The notes: generated by a model from the letters alone, not told the origin. A stretch of DNA of 64,000 bases from Bugulina stolonifera (GCA_935421135.1 OW285193.1:10526099-10590098); one strand, 5' to 3'. Shown: positions 25,236 through 37,282, counted from the stretch's first letter. Numbers and translations: made by a program.

Positions 25236-28200
25236 TGATGGATAAAGAGCCCGTCTCAGCTACTAGTCGCCTGTTGGGACCCGAAAGGAATGGCAATGAA
25301 GTGGTTCAAGGCCACGAGCTAAAGGTAAGTGTACAACAGCACTTTAGTATAATTATACTTTATAGATCATAGCCTCGTAGCAGCTCTGATGGTAACTTTC
25401 TGTAGGGAGGGTGTCCATGAATCTAATGTATTAGTTGCAAAACTAGCAAAAGAATCAGTAAAATCTCACAAATATCATATGACCCAAAGTTAATAAAAAT
25501 TTCTGACCGAGATTTTGGTCGCAATCGAATATGTGTACAAAGATTTTAAAAAATCTGTAAGTTCTGTAACTAATTCAATATTGGGTCGTGTGACAATTTT
25601 AGTGTCCAGGATGTCATTAGGTCAATATTTATTGAGTGGACAGACAGTAGATAAGATAATATGGTAACTTATATAAATATTCCTCTTATCTGTCAGCCCG
25701 TCAGACTGTCCACCCACTCCGTCTACCAATGGAGCACTATAAAACGAGACAATTGTTTCTATTTCAAGGTTGGGGTTGGAGTGTCCCATATAAAACAACT
25801 CCAACTTGGCTTTCAATAAAGAACCGTTGCTTTGTTAAATTCGTATAAAGTTGCACCTAAATGGCAGATTGGCCTACCTCCTTCTTCTCTTTCTAGTCAT
25901 GTATTAGTGAATTAGACCTTTAGCATCAGTAAAGATTGGTGCAAAGAAATAGCAATTTCCGTTGCCCGCTAAACTAATTATTTGGTGGCACAACTCCTAA
26001 TTGGTCTGCCAGATTCTGTTTAAATTCCTAAACACCCAACTAAATATTATAAGAAAAGTGAGATGCCCTAACCTGTTGTTATAACCCATCATATATCTTT
26101 ATTTTTTAATCCAAAGTTTTTTTAATGTAAAATGTTATATTATGCTATGGACATTCAATAAGTTAGTAATTATAGATATAGAAGTTGTATCTTCTAATCT
26201 AGCTTACTCTAGACTTACTCTTCTGGTGGAAAAAGAGGACAATATAGGGAGAGGACAACTTCACTTTACAATCAACATCCTTTTCAATGATATTTTGTGC
26301 ACACTGTGATATTCAGGGTTAGTACTAGCTTGGTTAAATAAATACCCTGGTTTTACTTGGCTGAAGAGGTTTGAACTTTGTTAATTTAATAAATATTTAC
26401 CAAAGACCCAGTAGGCCTATTATGCATTTACTTCAGACAACATTATTTTGATCTGTCATTATGTCTAATAGCAAAGTGAAAGTGAGTAAGGCTATAATTC
26501 AATTAGATTTTAGCATACAACATGGTATTTATTTAATCTAATGGACGGAATTAAATTGAAATCACATACTTTCTTACTAAACATAATAGCTTATGTAAGA
26601 TGTTATGTAAGTGTTGTGAAGAGTTGACAGTCTTTATCTCTGGATAATGTAATGTAGGCTGCTGTGTTTGTAGTGATAATCAAAGCTATTTGATTACATC
26701 TTTGTTATCTAGTGTGTAAATTATTGGTAGCAGTTAGTTGGGCATGTTTAGCTGAAGCAAAGTGGTCTAGTTTTGTAGCTAGCACATTCATAATGACTTC
26801 TCAAAATTCTACTAAGCTGTCAGATGGGCACGGAAGTGCAGATACATCTAAGGACAAGTCGGTAAGCAGTGGGGGAGCAGGTATGCCCCCGCAAAGTCTT
26901 CTGCAGCGATTGGAGAGTAAAGGCTAAGAAGTATTGTTATGGCTTCCTGGGCAACATAACATGGCATGCAGCAAATGTGACACTTTTTATTCATTGGCTC
27001 TCGCAAGTTTGTTGTAATATACTATGAAAATAGATTATTTGATTACAGGGTCGTCTGACTGGTATGCTAGCTCTGTCGATATTTGCCAGTGTCATCGGTT
27101 GTTCCTTTCAGTTTGGTTACGAGACAGGCGTTCTAAATACTCCGCAGCAGGTTAGTATAATTTGTTATCCTATGTAAATAGACTCAGTTACCTTTCTACT
27201 TCACCACTTTCTATTTAACAGTAATACACTTTAGGATTTCTGTCTATGTTGTAGCGAGTAGGTTAAGGATAGGAAGTGCTCAACAGTACACAGAGAGCAC
27301 AACTCTTGCTGTCTCGGTTTCGAAGAATACTTCAGGCATTTCATTATTTATTGTTCAAACTTGCTTCACCCTGGAGGTGCAGGTAGCTTGACGATAAATA
27401 TGAAAAAGTTGATATTGTGCAAGTACAATGAAACTTGCTTAATTCAAACTCCAAGGGACCGCCATAATTTGTTTGAATGAGGCCTGAGTTTGAATTGTGA
27501 GATCACTTCACTTAATTGAAATCATTTATATAGTGCTCAGCAAGGACCAAGGCTAATAGTTTGAACTAAGCAAGTTTCACTGTAGTTTTAATATAAATCT
27601 CCTTTTAGAGTGTTGCATTCTATATTTACATGACTTTCTGTAATTTTTTGGTCGTTTGGAAACAACAGTTACATAGTAGAAAACTATTGGTATTTGTAAA
27701 AAGTTTATTCCTAATCTGCCAATGTCAGTTGCAGTTGGGGATGTAGTATCTCTTACGCATGGAGAGATTTCCAATCAATAATTTTACAAAAATCTGTTTG
27801 CGCTTGCGACCCTGTGAAGTTTCACGTTACATCAACAAGGATATGATAACCTACTGTGTGGTGTAATAATAGTAATGTTAGACTTGGCTTGGAAAATCAT
27901 AAGGAAACACACATGTAATAATTCATGAATTGAGGGGAAATTTTTTAAATAGCACATTTATTGGAGGCGTCATGTCAGCCTGGTCTCGAATATTAACATT
28001 TTACAGATAATATTCAGTCTCCTGCGGTAACAATATGTAGCGAAAAATGACTTGTTTTGCTCTGCTAAAGCTGTTGCTAAAGAACCAAGGCTATCTTCAT
28101 CTCCTTTTCCGTTCCGAACCTCAAAGTGGCCACTCAACAAACTTAACTTCGCGGCTCCTCTAGATCTACACGTAACTATATCACTCCTGTTTATGATATA

Positions 28201-31200
28201 CATTGTAAATAGTATTCACTTCTACTTTAGCTGTTACAAAACGAATACAAATATGGTTTCCTGTACGAAGAAGAGGGTAACAATACGACCCCGATCTTGT
28301 CAGACGAACAGACAGTCTTGCTCTGGTCTGTCACCGTCTCCATCTGGGCAGCCGGAGGAATGGTGGCAGGTTTTACTGGTGGATATTTTGCCACCAAGTT
28401 TGGCAGGTGAGTTGGTGGTGAAATTCAGTTATCAGAAAGTTGGAAAATTGTTGTAAATTTTGTTCTGTCAAATATTTCAACAATAAGCCCGTTTTATGTA
28501 AATGCATAAGGTTATGCCCATTGTTGAATTTGTCGGGAGAAAGTTGTATCTTATGTACATAATATATGGTGTTATCGTATGAAATATCAAGGTGCAACAG
28601 GCAACAAATCTTTAAATTCTAAAAGTGTTTTCTTTTCCTTATGCTATATTTGTGTCAGCTATGGAGTTCAGTTGTTACTTGTGTGGCTACTGTGTACTCT
28701 GCAGGAAAAAGACCATGCTACTAAACAATGTGATACTACTAGTTGGGGTAGTGCTGATGGTTGTAGCAAGGTACACCAGGACTATTGGTTTAGTTATAGC
28801 TGGTAGAGCTATACTTGGTGTCAGCAATGGTAAGTGTATGCCATACTATCATGTTATATAAGAATGTTCTCTTGTAATTTATGTGTATTGTACTTTCAGT
28901 CAGCTATGTCACTATAATATAATGACTGGATACCCAGGTCTTTGTTCTTATAACTCAATTCCTAACTTGCATATATAACCCTCCCCCCCACCCCCTTGTA
29001 TAACCCAACCCCAACTTATATAACCAACTCCTAGTGTCAGTTTTTGTCACGGTTTCAAGGTTATATTAAATTTTCCCTCTTCACTAACTCATTACATTAG
29101 TCTAGACTCAAGTCCAGGCCCATTATAATAGATATATCAGCTAACGGTTTTGTAACATGGCTTGAATTAAAATACCAAACTCAATCCCCTTCATGTCAAC
29201 ATAATATCTCTGCTGTTTCTACTCATGTGTTAGTGAATCCAGTACTAATGTACTCATCCATCTCTATATGCAGTGTAACTCCATTAATAAACATGTTTGA
29301 CAGAGTTGCTTAGTAATGATTATACTGAGATATTGGTATTTTATCTACCAGTGATTGTGATTATTTGTACTCTGATTATCTGTGTGCATATGATCCTGCA
29401 TATTACACACTGTAATGAGACATTTATTTATCTTCAGGTGGATATTGAACTTGTACAAGACTTACAAGTACATTTGTGTTGTAATTATTTCACAATAAAG
29501 AACTTGCTACACTTATGTTGTTTAGGTGACATATTTGAAGTAATTTCTCTCAATTATGGTGGCTATTATAGTGGTGCGTAACCACATAACAAACCGTAAC
29601 CACATGACACACCGTAATTACTCAGCTTCATTGCTGTGACTTATTGAATTAGTAACCTGTACTCTAGGCCTATTACTACTTCTGCCTAAATATTTGTGAT
29701 TTGGGATTGTCTTCTCTTGAACTCTGGATTTACAACTCCAGTCTAGATCCTATAATGATATAAAGAAGCTCTGGAGAACTCTGTAGAACTTAGTCTAATA
29801 ATTCACATGGACCTGCTACCTCTTGTATTTTAACTGTCAAAGCTGAAGCTAAGCATACAGTGTCATCTCCACATACATTATTACAGGATACAGCACAGTC
29901 GTGGCACCTCTCTATCTCAATGAGATCTCACCTGTCAACCTTAGAGGTGGTGTCGGTACAATTCACCAGCTCGGGGTAACTTCCGGAATACTAATCTCAC
30001 AATCTTTGGGTCTGAAACAATTCTTTGGGAATCTAGAATTATATCATCTACTATTTGGTAAGTTATCGCTATTGTTATTTTTCTACTTTACGATGGTGTG
30101 TGATGTTGCATGGGTATTCGTAAGTGATTCATCTAGCTGAACTTTTGTGTTAGTAGCAACCGTCGCTTAGTAGTTAGGACTCTGGCCTCTGTTGTGAGAG
30201 TCCCAGTTTCGATTCCCAACCCAACCTTATAATGCTCCTGTGCTACTTCAGTAACTTTGCTATTGGTGAAGTGCCTTCCCCACCCCAAGAGTAGCAAAAA
30301 TGCAGATATCTATAGATCATTGCTTTCTTGCCTGAGATTAATGGTGGGAAATAATGTCAGTAACTCTAGATTAAATGGCTGCATCGAAAGGTTCTCAATT
30401 GCAATCATGTATTTCAAAATATAATCTTAATTTTAACATGTTAGGAATGTATGATAGGAATGTCAGATAATATAATATAATAGGACAAATTTAACACATT
30501 TAACAAAGTTCACGACCTGCGTTTTATTGCCTTTGATTTCTATTCTCTCATATACAGGCATGCCTTTGATATTTGGGCTCTTACAAGTGATAATACTACC
30601 TTTTTGTCCCGAGAGTCCCTCTTGGCTGTACATAAATAAATCCCAGACAGAGGAGAGTAAAGCTGCATTGAAATCTCTAAGAGGAGACGTGAATATAGAC
30701 TCCCAGATCTCTGCTTATGCTGCTGAAGTCCGCGAACAGGAAATGCAACCCAAGGTAACCGTAAATCGGTTTGATCAGCACAACTGATTCAAAGTTTGTT
30801 TACCAAGTAACATATTAATAGTTTAAATTAAGCTGAAATTACTATAATTATTTTATCGAAATTGTTCATGAGAAACTTTTGAGCAACTTTATATTGGGAC
30901 AATGTGACTTCCAAGTCGTGATCAAGTCAGAAGTAAATCTCTTCCAATGCTGTTTTTTGGCGCTAAGTGTCTCGTTGTGGTTACTGTTAGATTTAAAAAG
31001 AATCCTGATTGGCTGTAAACTAGAAAGATTTACGTAATGTGACTGTATCAGCAATTTATGTTGTTATTGATGATTATGAAGTTTGTTTTTTTTTTGTGTT
31101 ACAGCTCTCATTTGTCAGTATGTTCAAGCTGAGTCATCTTAGGACTCCGCTACTAATTGCGGTTGTCATGCAGCTCTCCCAACAATTCTCTGGAATTATT

Positions 31201-33546
31201 GCTGTGAGTACCTCAAGCTAAAGCTAATTCATGAACAAGTTTTACAGTGCACACGTCATTATAAGAATGATTATAATATTGTAATGTATCTTTAAAGTTG
31301 TCCTCTCATACTAAACTAAAAGGGCAGAGAGAGGACAACTGCAAATTATTATTACAATTTAACCTCAAGTCATGTCTGTGCTGGTTGGCAACTATACTGT
31401 TTGGTTTTTTCAGATTTATTTTGGTGACAATTATAGTCAGTAGGTACTTTTGGAGCTGGGAAAATTTTCATTAACACAAAGAGCTGGCAGTTTGTGTCAA
31501 TTCTATTGAATAAAAATTAAAAATAATTGAATTAATGCAACTACAGTGGAAACGTGTTTTGTATCAGCTGATGGCATCATTATGCTGTGAATTTGTGACA
31601 TTTGTGCTGTAAGGGCAACCAAAAGTTTTTCATACGAGTATGTTGAATTTTAGGAGAGAGTTATTGCAAAAAGATTTTTGTGCTCTAAATATCCCTTATA
31701 CTCTTGTCAGCAGCACTGAGACCACCTGTCACATGATATCCTGATATTTAAACCAACTGTTGTAGGTCCTCAACTACTCTACTAGTATATTCACCAGTGT
31801 CGGTCTAGCTGAGAGTGAGTCGCAGTATTCTACTTTGGGCACCTCAGGTATACTTGTCGCCATGACTATACTGAGTGTGGGCTTCATGGACCGTATTGGG
31901 AGAAGACCACTACATCTGGGTGGTCTTACTGGCTGTCTCTTGTCTATGGTGTTGATAACAGTAGCTCTGTTCCTGCAGGTGAGTGTTTCTTTAGCTAGCC
32001 TTACTACATTTAGTGCCATTTTGATGTAAATATATTGAAACTTTTGGAAATCCTCATGTCCTAAGTATCTTACCATTCACCTCTAAACAAAATAAATGTA
32101 GAAATGGAAGCTCAAGGCTATAGTGCTTCCTGTTCCCATGAACTAATTTTCTTTTTTCTGGGCAGCACAGACTTCTAAAATTACTTTTGGTTGTTGCGGT
32201 CAAGAGAGAATAACTCCAATAATTATGATGTCATTATAAGAATGAAATAAAACTGTGTTCTATTACTACCATAGTAAATTCCATCACTATAAATTTATTG
32301 TTAATGAGCACATTTTAAACTGGTTTTGCCACCCGTGTTCTTAATGTCGAATAACTATAATATGAAATCACAGCAATAACTTTTTTAAATTGTTGTTAAA
32401 AGTTTAATTACAGTTTTATTCTCTTAGTTTCGGGCATTCACTACACACTGTTGTTGTTATGTAAGCTTACATTGTGAATAATCACGCTGTATCTACATTG
32501 TAATGTTAATTGTGCTGCCTCTACCATTAATTACATGCCAAAGGTTCTTTACTCTAACCCTAAATTGTGTCGTAGGATAGTCATGACTGGGCCAAGTACC
32601 TTAGTATAGTAGCCTTGGTTCTCTTTATACTCATGTTTGCTGTGGGTCCTGGCTCTATACCATGGTTCATCACAGCTGAGCTGTTTGACCAGACAGCCAG
32701 ACCTTATGCTATTAGTATAGCCACACTTGTAAACTGGAGCGCCAACTTCCTGTCTGGCCTTGTGTTTCCTCACATGCAGGTAAGCAGTCGGTAACCAGTG
32801 CACCTAAATCATTGCACTATGGCTACCCTAAAAGCAGAAATATTTTGCGGAAGAAAGTTTCGCGAGTTTGCTAATCCTGGAGCAATTTGCGATAGAAATA
32901 TTTAGCGAGTTTGGCCTATCGCGAAATTTGTTCAAGTCCCAAAATGTTTTCTGCTTCAAACAGTTTTAGTCATTTTTTGAGCGTTATATTTTAATCACCC
33001 TGATTGTGTGAGTCTCATGTCAGAATATTTTTTCAGTTTATTACTCATTACCTTTTTTACATTCTTAAATAACGTACCATTTTATATCATAAACTTTGTT
33101 GCTTCTGTTGGGAAGCTATCCATCCTTCCTTTCTTTAATTATGTGGGAATTGTCTTCTCTCTTCACAGAGGAGAGAGGACAACTTCTGTCCTACAAATAC
33201 AGTATTGTTCCGTAGTCTCAACTAGCATCAGGAATTTAGTGTAAAACAGTATGTTTAAGTTATATGCACCTGCCTAGTTGTTAATTTTTACCCGAAAACA
33301 GTTTTTTACGCGAACCTACTTGAATTAGTATGTTGTGGTAATTACTATAAATTATTTGTGTTTCAGAGAGGCCTGGGTTACTATGTGTTTGTACCCTTCA
33401 TAGTACTCCTGGTACTATTTGTTCTATTCACCTACTTCAAAGTACCAGAGACCAAGAACAAATCAACTGAGGAAATAGTGGCCATGTTTCAAACAGGTCA
33501 GGCTACTGATATAGACACCCCAATGAAAGAAGTATCTGACGAGTAG
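25235..33546 (+). CDS. facilitative sugar transporter, GLUT/SLC2A family, isoform A (518 aa)
   Basis: A 12-helix major-facilitator membrane protein for hexose uniport. The first coding exon is 25235-25324 (MMDKEPVSATSRLL onward, phase 0). Shared exons: 27049-27150, 28231-28406, 28705-28829, 29887-30057, 30558-30754, 31105-31203, 31766-31978, 32576-32779 and 33367-33546, all GT-AG and in phase. Landmarks in order: FGYETGVLN in helix 1; an N-glycosylation sequon NNTT in the first outer loop; APLYLNEISP and HQLG; FCPESPSWL; the QLSQQFSG helix-7 motif; MDRIGRRPLHL; VGPGSIPWF; LVNWSANF; and the end tag VPETK. Length is normal for class I/II GLUTs. Three positions that contact sugar in human GLUT1 (N288, N317, E380) appear replaced by I, a hydrophobic residue and A, so the substrate may differ. 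The intron positions hold a pogo-like MITE, a SINE and foldback motifs. Confidence 0.93.
25640..25850 (+). mobile_element. LTR-like promoter/polyA module (degraded)
   Basis: The sequence carries TATA-like CTATAAAACGAG (about 25738) and then ACTTGGCTTTCAATAAA (about 25802). The same ACTTGGCTTTCAATAAA word occurs downstream of a TATA box in the LTR-like block at 46183-46627. I find no clean TG...CA ends or target duplication, so the call is tentative. Confidence 0.3.
26793..26861 (+). CDS. alternative first coding exon of the sugar transporter (isoform B, 511 aa)
   Basis: ATG at 26793 opens MTSQNSTKLSDGHGSADTSK plus DKS, ending at donor TCG|GTAAGC in phase 0. That joins in frame to the same second exon at 27049 as the exon at 25235. 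Any acceptor I can place upstream of this ATG runs into an in-frame stop, so it cannot be an internal exon continuing isoform A. It is best read as the first exon of a second transcript. Both N-termini are hydrophilic cytoplasmic tails rich in Ser, Asp and Lys. RNA evidence would be needed to show that both are used. Confidence 0.6.
27426..27582. mobile_element. pogo/Tigger-like MITE with TA target duplication
   Basis: The element begins CAATGAAACTTGCTTAATTC and ends with the inverted match GAACTAAGCAAGTTTCACTG. It is flanked by TA on both sides, as in Tc1/mariner/pogo insertions. It is 157 bp, has no coding capacity and lies in the intron after transporter exon 2. Confidence 0.75.
30152..30380 (+). 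mobile_element. tRNA-derived SINE (in transporter intron)
   Basis: The head reads GCAACCGTCGCTTAGTAGTT then AGGACTCTGGCCTCTG, and has an internal B-box-like word AGTTTCGATTCCC near 30205. This is the usual layout of a tRNA-derived SINE. The body after the B box is unrelated to tRNA. The 3' boundary is uncertain. Confidence 0.55.
32824..32955. mobile_element. MITE-like inverted repeat element
   Basis: The left end CCCTAAAAGCAGAAATATTTTG and the right end CAAAATGTTTTCTGCTT are inverted matches. Between them are repeated words such as TTTCGCGAGTTTG and TTTAGCGAGTTTGG. A partial relative begins at about 35104 (GCCCTAAAAGCAGAAACTG). It lies in the last transporter intron. Confidence 0.55.
33148..33186. 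repeat. foldback motif, both arms (type example)
   Basis: AATTGTCTTCTCTCT and AGAGAGGACAACTT face each other across about 10 bases. This is the clearest paired form of the motif. Similar pairs occur at 10754-10781, 19863-19900, 31294-31340, 60992-61052 and 61837-61886. Confidence 0.85.
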
Positions 33547-34732
33547 CCACAGGCTACTTCTTATGTATTGTTCAAGTCATGTTAAAATATTTATGCACGC
33601 AGTCATGGTTACTTTAAATTCATTACTTATGCATTTCTACACTGTATTCCTATCGCATGTACATGACAATTACTCTATGATATTACTGTGTAGCTCATGT
33701 CTGTTTTCTGCTGTTATTTTATTATTTTGAAGACCTACCACTATGAAGTTAGTACCCAAACTGACATGCGATAGTGCTTCACCATTCTATCTATGGATTT
33801 ATAAACATTTCTTCTATACAGCATCATTATGTACATTCATGTGTTATTTACGTTCATGCTCTACATCTAATATATGTATTGTAAATCACAAGCAGTCATC
33901 ATAAAAGTTCTACATGTAGTTGGCAGAAAAACCTCATGAGCTTACGTAATTTCCATTACTGGGAAAATTTTGCCTTAATTTATAGAGAAGACAACTTCTA
34001 ATAAAGCAAATTTTAGATTGAGGTGACATTCAAAAGCTACAAGATCAAGTTATGCTCACTACGTTCTGTTACACTAGTACTATACTAATTTTAGTATATG
34101 CTTGAGCCTATAACTGGTAGGAGTAGAAGTTAGTGGTTCAGTAGAATAGTTTATTCATCTCTTCTGGACATGAGAACCTTAAGCTGACTCTTATTTGTTG
34201 AGTTTACTAATCATTATCTTTATTCTACTTTTCATGTAGTTGAACTAATGACGTGACTTTAACATGACTCATTGTCAATGGTAGCTGATAGCTTTTACTT
34301 GACTTTTGGCTGGATAATATTCATCTACTTGAGATACATTTGCCTGTGCAATGGAGAGAATTTAGTTGGAGTTGCGAAACCGTAATAAACCGTAATATTA
34401 TCAATGCAGCATTATAGAAATTCAACCAACTATGACTTTAATAACTATATCTATTATTATTATATCAATATTTAAGTATGAAAAGGCAATGCACTATAGA
34501 TTTATTGTTATCAATCACTTTAGATAGACACTGATGAACAAATGCTCAAGATCGGGAAATACCTTGTATCATACGTAAGAAGAATATAAGCGTTCTATAC
34601 ACTGTACGGCATCACTAAGATATTACTATGCAAATGTCCATTAGTATTCTGCAGAGCAAATTACACTATTAACCATGCAGTATTATTATATAGACTCTTG
34701 TCTCAAACCACTATGTAAATATATGACCATCA

Positions 34733-34880
34733 ATAAATAAACATGAATGTTGATGTCATTACAATAGCAGGATTCTGGATTTATTCAAAATGATAATTAT
34801 GATCATAATATAATTTTTTATATCAATATCAAATATTCAACATTAGCATGTAAAATAACATTCATATTGGAAAATGTTGG
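34733..34880 (+). repeat. dispersed repeat family B, copy 1
   Basis: This stretch matches 49552-49700. Shared words in order are AATAAACATGAA, GTTGATG, CATTACAATAGCAG, TATTC and AACATT. After this copy the homology is interrupted by the hairpin element and then resumes near 35060 (TCTAGAAAGAGGT), suggesting the hairpin inserted into an older family B copy. Confidence 0.65.
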
Positions 34881-34884
34881 TGCC

Positions 34885-35072
34885 AGCAAGTATCTAATGA
34901 TGAATAATAAGACGAGACGCATTTTTGTATTTTTGTTGATTCCTTATATTTTGATGTAAATCCATACATCAGGAATAATGATGATGTAGGGATTTACATC
35001 AAAATATAAGGAATCAGCAAAAATATAAACATATTGCGTCTTGTCTTATTATTCAGCATTAATATCTAGAAA
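34885..35072. mobile_element. long hairpin (foldback) MITE
   Basis: The left arm (about 34896-34964) and right arm (about 34990-35060) are near-complete inverted complements about 70 bp long. They contain AATAATAAGACGAGACGC at the ends and ATTCCTTATATTTTGATGTA toward the centre. The loop also holds a small inverted repeat (TACATCA/TGATGTA). A partial relative of the end sequence occurs at about 63310-63350 (AAACAAGACGCATTTTATTTT). No coding capacity. Confidence 0.8.
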
Positions 35073-35723
35073 GAGGTAAATAGAAATTTCATAGAAATGT
35101 AGTCATGCCCTAAAAGCAGAAACTGTTTAAATAGAAAGGTTTTGTGAGATGAACTACACTGTATATGGTGAAGTGGACTACATTTATAAAGTCGGAAAAT
35201 TATTTCAAAATTCAACTATTGGGATAAGCCTTATATACTGGCTTATACCACAGGCACATACAGTATACTGATGAGAACACAGAATCCTGGGGATGGACCT
35301 ACACTAATCATAGTTTGTTCATAAATATACTGATCAAGCTGTTAGTTCTCCCTACTTAATATTGTATTACAGCAAGAAACTGCTGTGGCTTTTGGTAAAA
35401 TAGCCAACTTGTAGCTACATGTAGCTACAATATTCTGTGAAGTGAAACTATTAGTTGAATGGAATAAAACAATATACAGGTGATTATATAATATAGTCTA
35501 TAATTCTTTTGGAAGAAGAACTTCGACATTATGAATTAGTGAATTTTCTGCTCACCAAAACCCGACTAACCAGAACAGTATCTGCTTTCAGAGGAAGACT
35601 ATTGAAAAAAAAGGTATTCGTTAGATAGCAAAATAATCTGGGTCTGCATGTATACTATTATATATTACGTGTATGTATATTCTTATCCTGTAGAGACTAA
35701 TAGACTCAGCTCTTCATTTCTTC

Positions 35724-37282
35724 TTACTTAGTAAGGGTGTAGATACCTTGACTGACAGCGTCGTTGACGATGCAATCATGGAAACTCATTGTCTCAATTA
35801 ATTCAATAACAGCAACTGTCAGGGTAGCTAAAACAGAAATGAAAGAAAAGTCTTCTGTAGTGAAAATTGACAATGACAATTTATGATTTTAGTATTAAAA
35901 GTATGTAGATGTATATATACTGTAAGGTTGTGTTTTTCCCCATCATTGAGTACGAAGTAGTGCAAGTTTGAAACACCTTCACTACCACTCTGCAAAGGCA
36001 CACTATTTCAATTCACAGAAGAATGCTGCTCATGGAAAGCTTGAGTCAATTTAGCAAAAGCACGGCAACATGCAATCGGCTATTGCAACTACATCATGCA
36101 AAAAAGTAGGATTATACGGTGTGTGCTCACCTCAATTTAAGTGAGTACAAGGCCATCAAACGTGTACCCCAGTTTTACTGAAGAAATCGCAAATGAAATA
36201 CAATTATATGCACTATCTAATATGAATTGTTGCATTTATCTCAGTGAAATTGTTGATAAATTGAAATATACTTGTATAAATGAATAATTAAATGAAATTC
36301 CATACTTTTGCAAATAATGTGAACTAGCAAATCACCAAGTTATTTAGAGTAGTATATTTTTCGTTATTTTTTTATCTAAACACAACAACGTGATGTTACA
36401 GAGTGCGGATCCATATTCTAAGGGTCTACCTGTACATTCTGGTCCATATGGGTTGTTTTTAAGTTTCTTTGGTGTCCCTTCACACTTGTCAGCTGGTAGC
36501 ATGTCACAGATAAAATTCTCATTGCGTGAATTAAAGTCACTTCTCTCATTAGCTCCTAGGAGGTCATATGGCTGGAGACAATTGGTGAATTGATAGTGAG
36601 ATGTTTCCAGCTCTGTACCAAGCTAAAGCATGTACAAAATGATATCTACATATAAATTATTATAAGGGTATTTGCTCTGAGCCTGATGCATAGGAGGGTG
36701 ACCTGGCATATACTAGTTTCATATTACATCATAGCTGTACTTATACACTTCGATTGTATTTAGAGAGTAGGTACATGTATTTAGTATTCTAGCCTGTCTT
36801 TTTCTTACTTGCAAACCGGTGCAATTGTCTACCATGTTGCTTCTTACAAAATAGTAAAGACCTTCTTGTTCAGGTTGATCCTAAAAAGAAAATGAAACCC
36901 TGTTACACTATTATTAGTAGGATTTACATACATGTAGTACAGCCTGTTTCAGATGTATATTGATAGGGTCTTGGAATTACTTACCAGCCAAGACTTTATT
37001 ATTCCTGAAAGCGAGTGACTCTCTTCTGCCATACTTGTTGTTATTTGTATTCCTTGCACAGATACATGTAGAAGGTTATACACCAACACTACAACAATGT
37101 ACATCAGCAGCTCAAAAAATATTGTTGACTTTTGTGAGTTGTCGCAGAATATAATTTAATTATGTGCTATACCAATACTTACCCAGAAGGATTGCTATCA
37201 ATTGCTAGTTCTACATATTGTATAAGGTAACAAATGTGCTATACGTACCCAGAAGGATTGCTATCTTGATTGAAGATCTCAT
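35724..37282 (-). CDS. novel small secreted six-cysteine protein (5 exons, 168 aa)
   Basis: Exons in order of transcription: 37282-37249, 37088-36985, 36880-36809, 36622-36430 and 35827-35724. All are GT-AG, and phases (1,0,0,1) agree at every junction, 507 bp with TAA. The N-terminus MRSSIKIAILLVLVYNLLHV plus SVQG is a textbook signal peptide split by intron 1. The mature part has six cysteines (in DNCTG, TNCLQP, FICDM, DKCEG, PECT, HDCIV) and an NCT glycosylation sequon. An alternative without the last splice reads through exon 4 to a TAA at 36344, adding two different cysteines. A TATA box (37341-37348) and an inverted CCAAT box lie just upstream of the ATG. It is most likely an extracellular disulfide-bonded protein. 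I do not recognise the family. Confidence 0.7.

Larger units (their letters stand above)
33547..35723. other. transporter 3' UTR and repeat-rich convergent spacer
   Basis: The plus-strand transporter and the minus-strand secreted-protein gene converge here. Candidate polyA signals for the transporter include AATAAA near 34001 and 34732, the latter inside a repeat shared with 49552-49700. A large hairpin element occupies 34885-35072. I see no additional gene. Confidence 0.5.

Noticed and set aside
26712..26792. Extension of the alternative transporter exon upstream of 26793
   Set aside because: The frame begins at a non-ATG codon with no acceptor giving an open join; the ATG at 26793 is the reasonable start.
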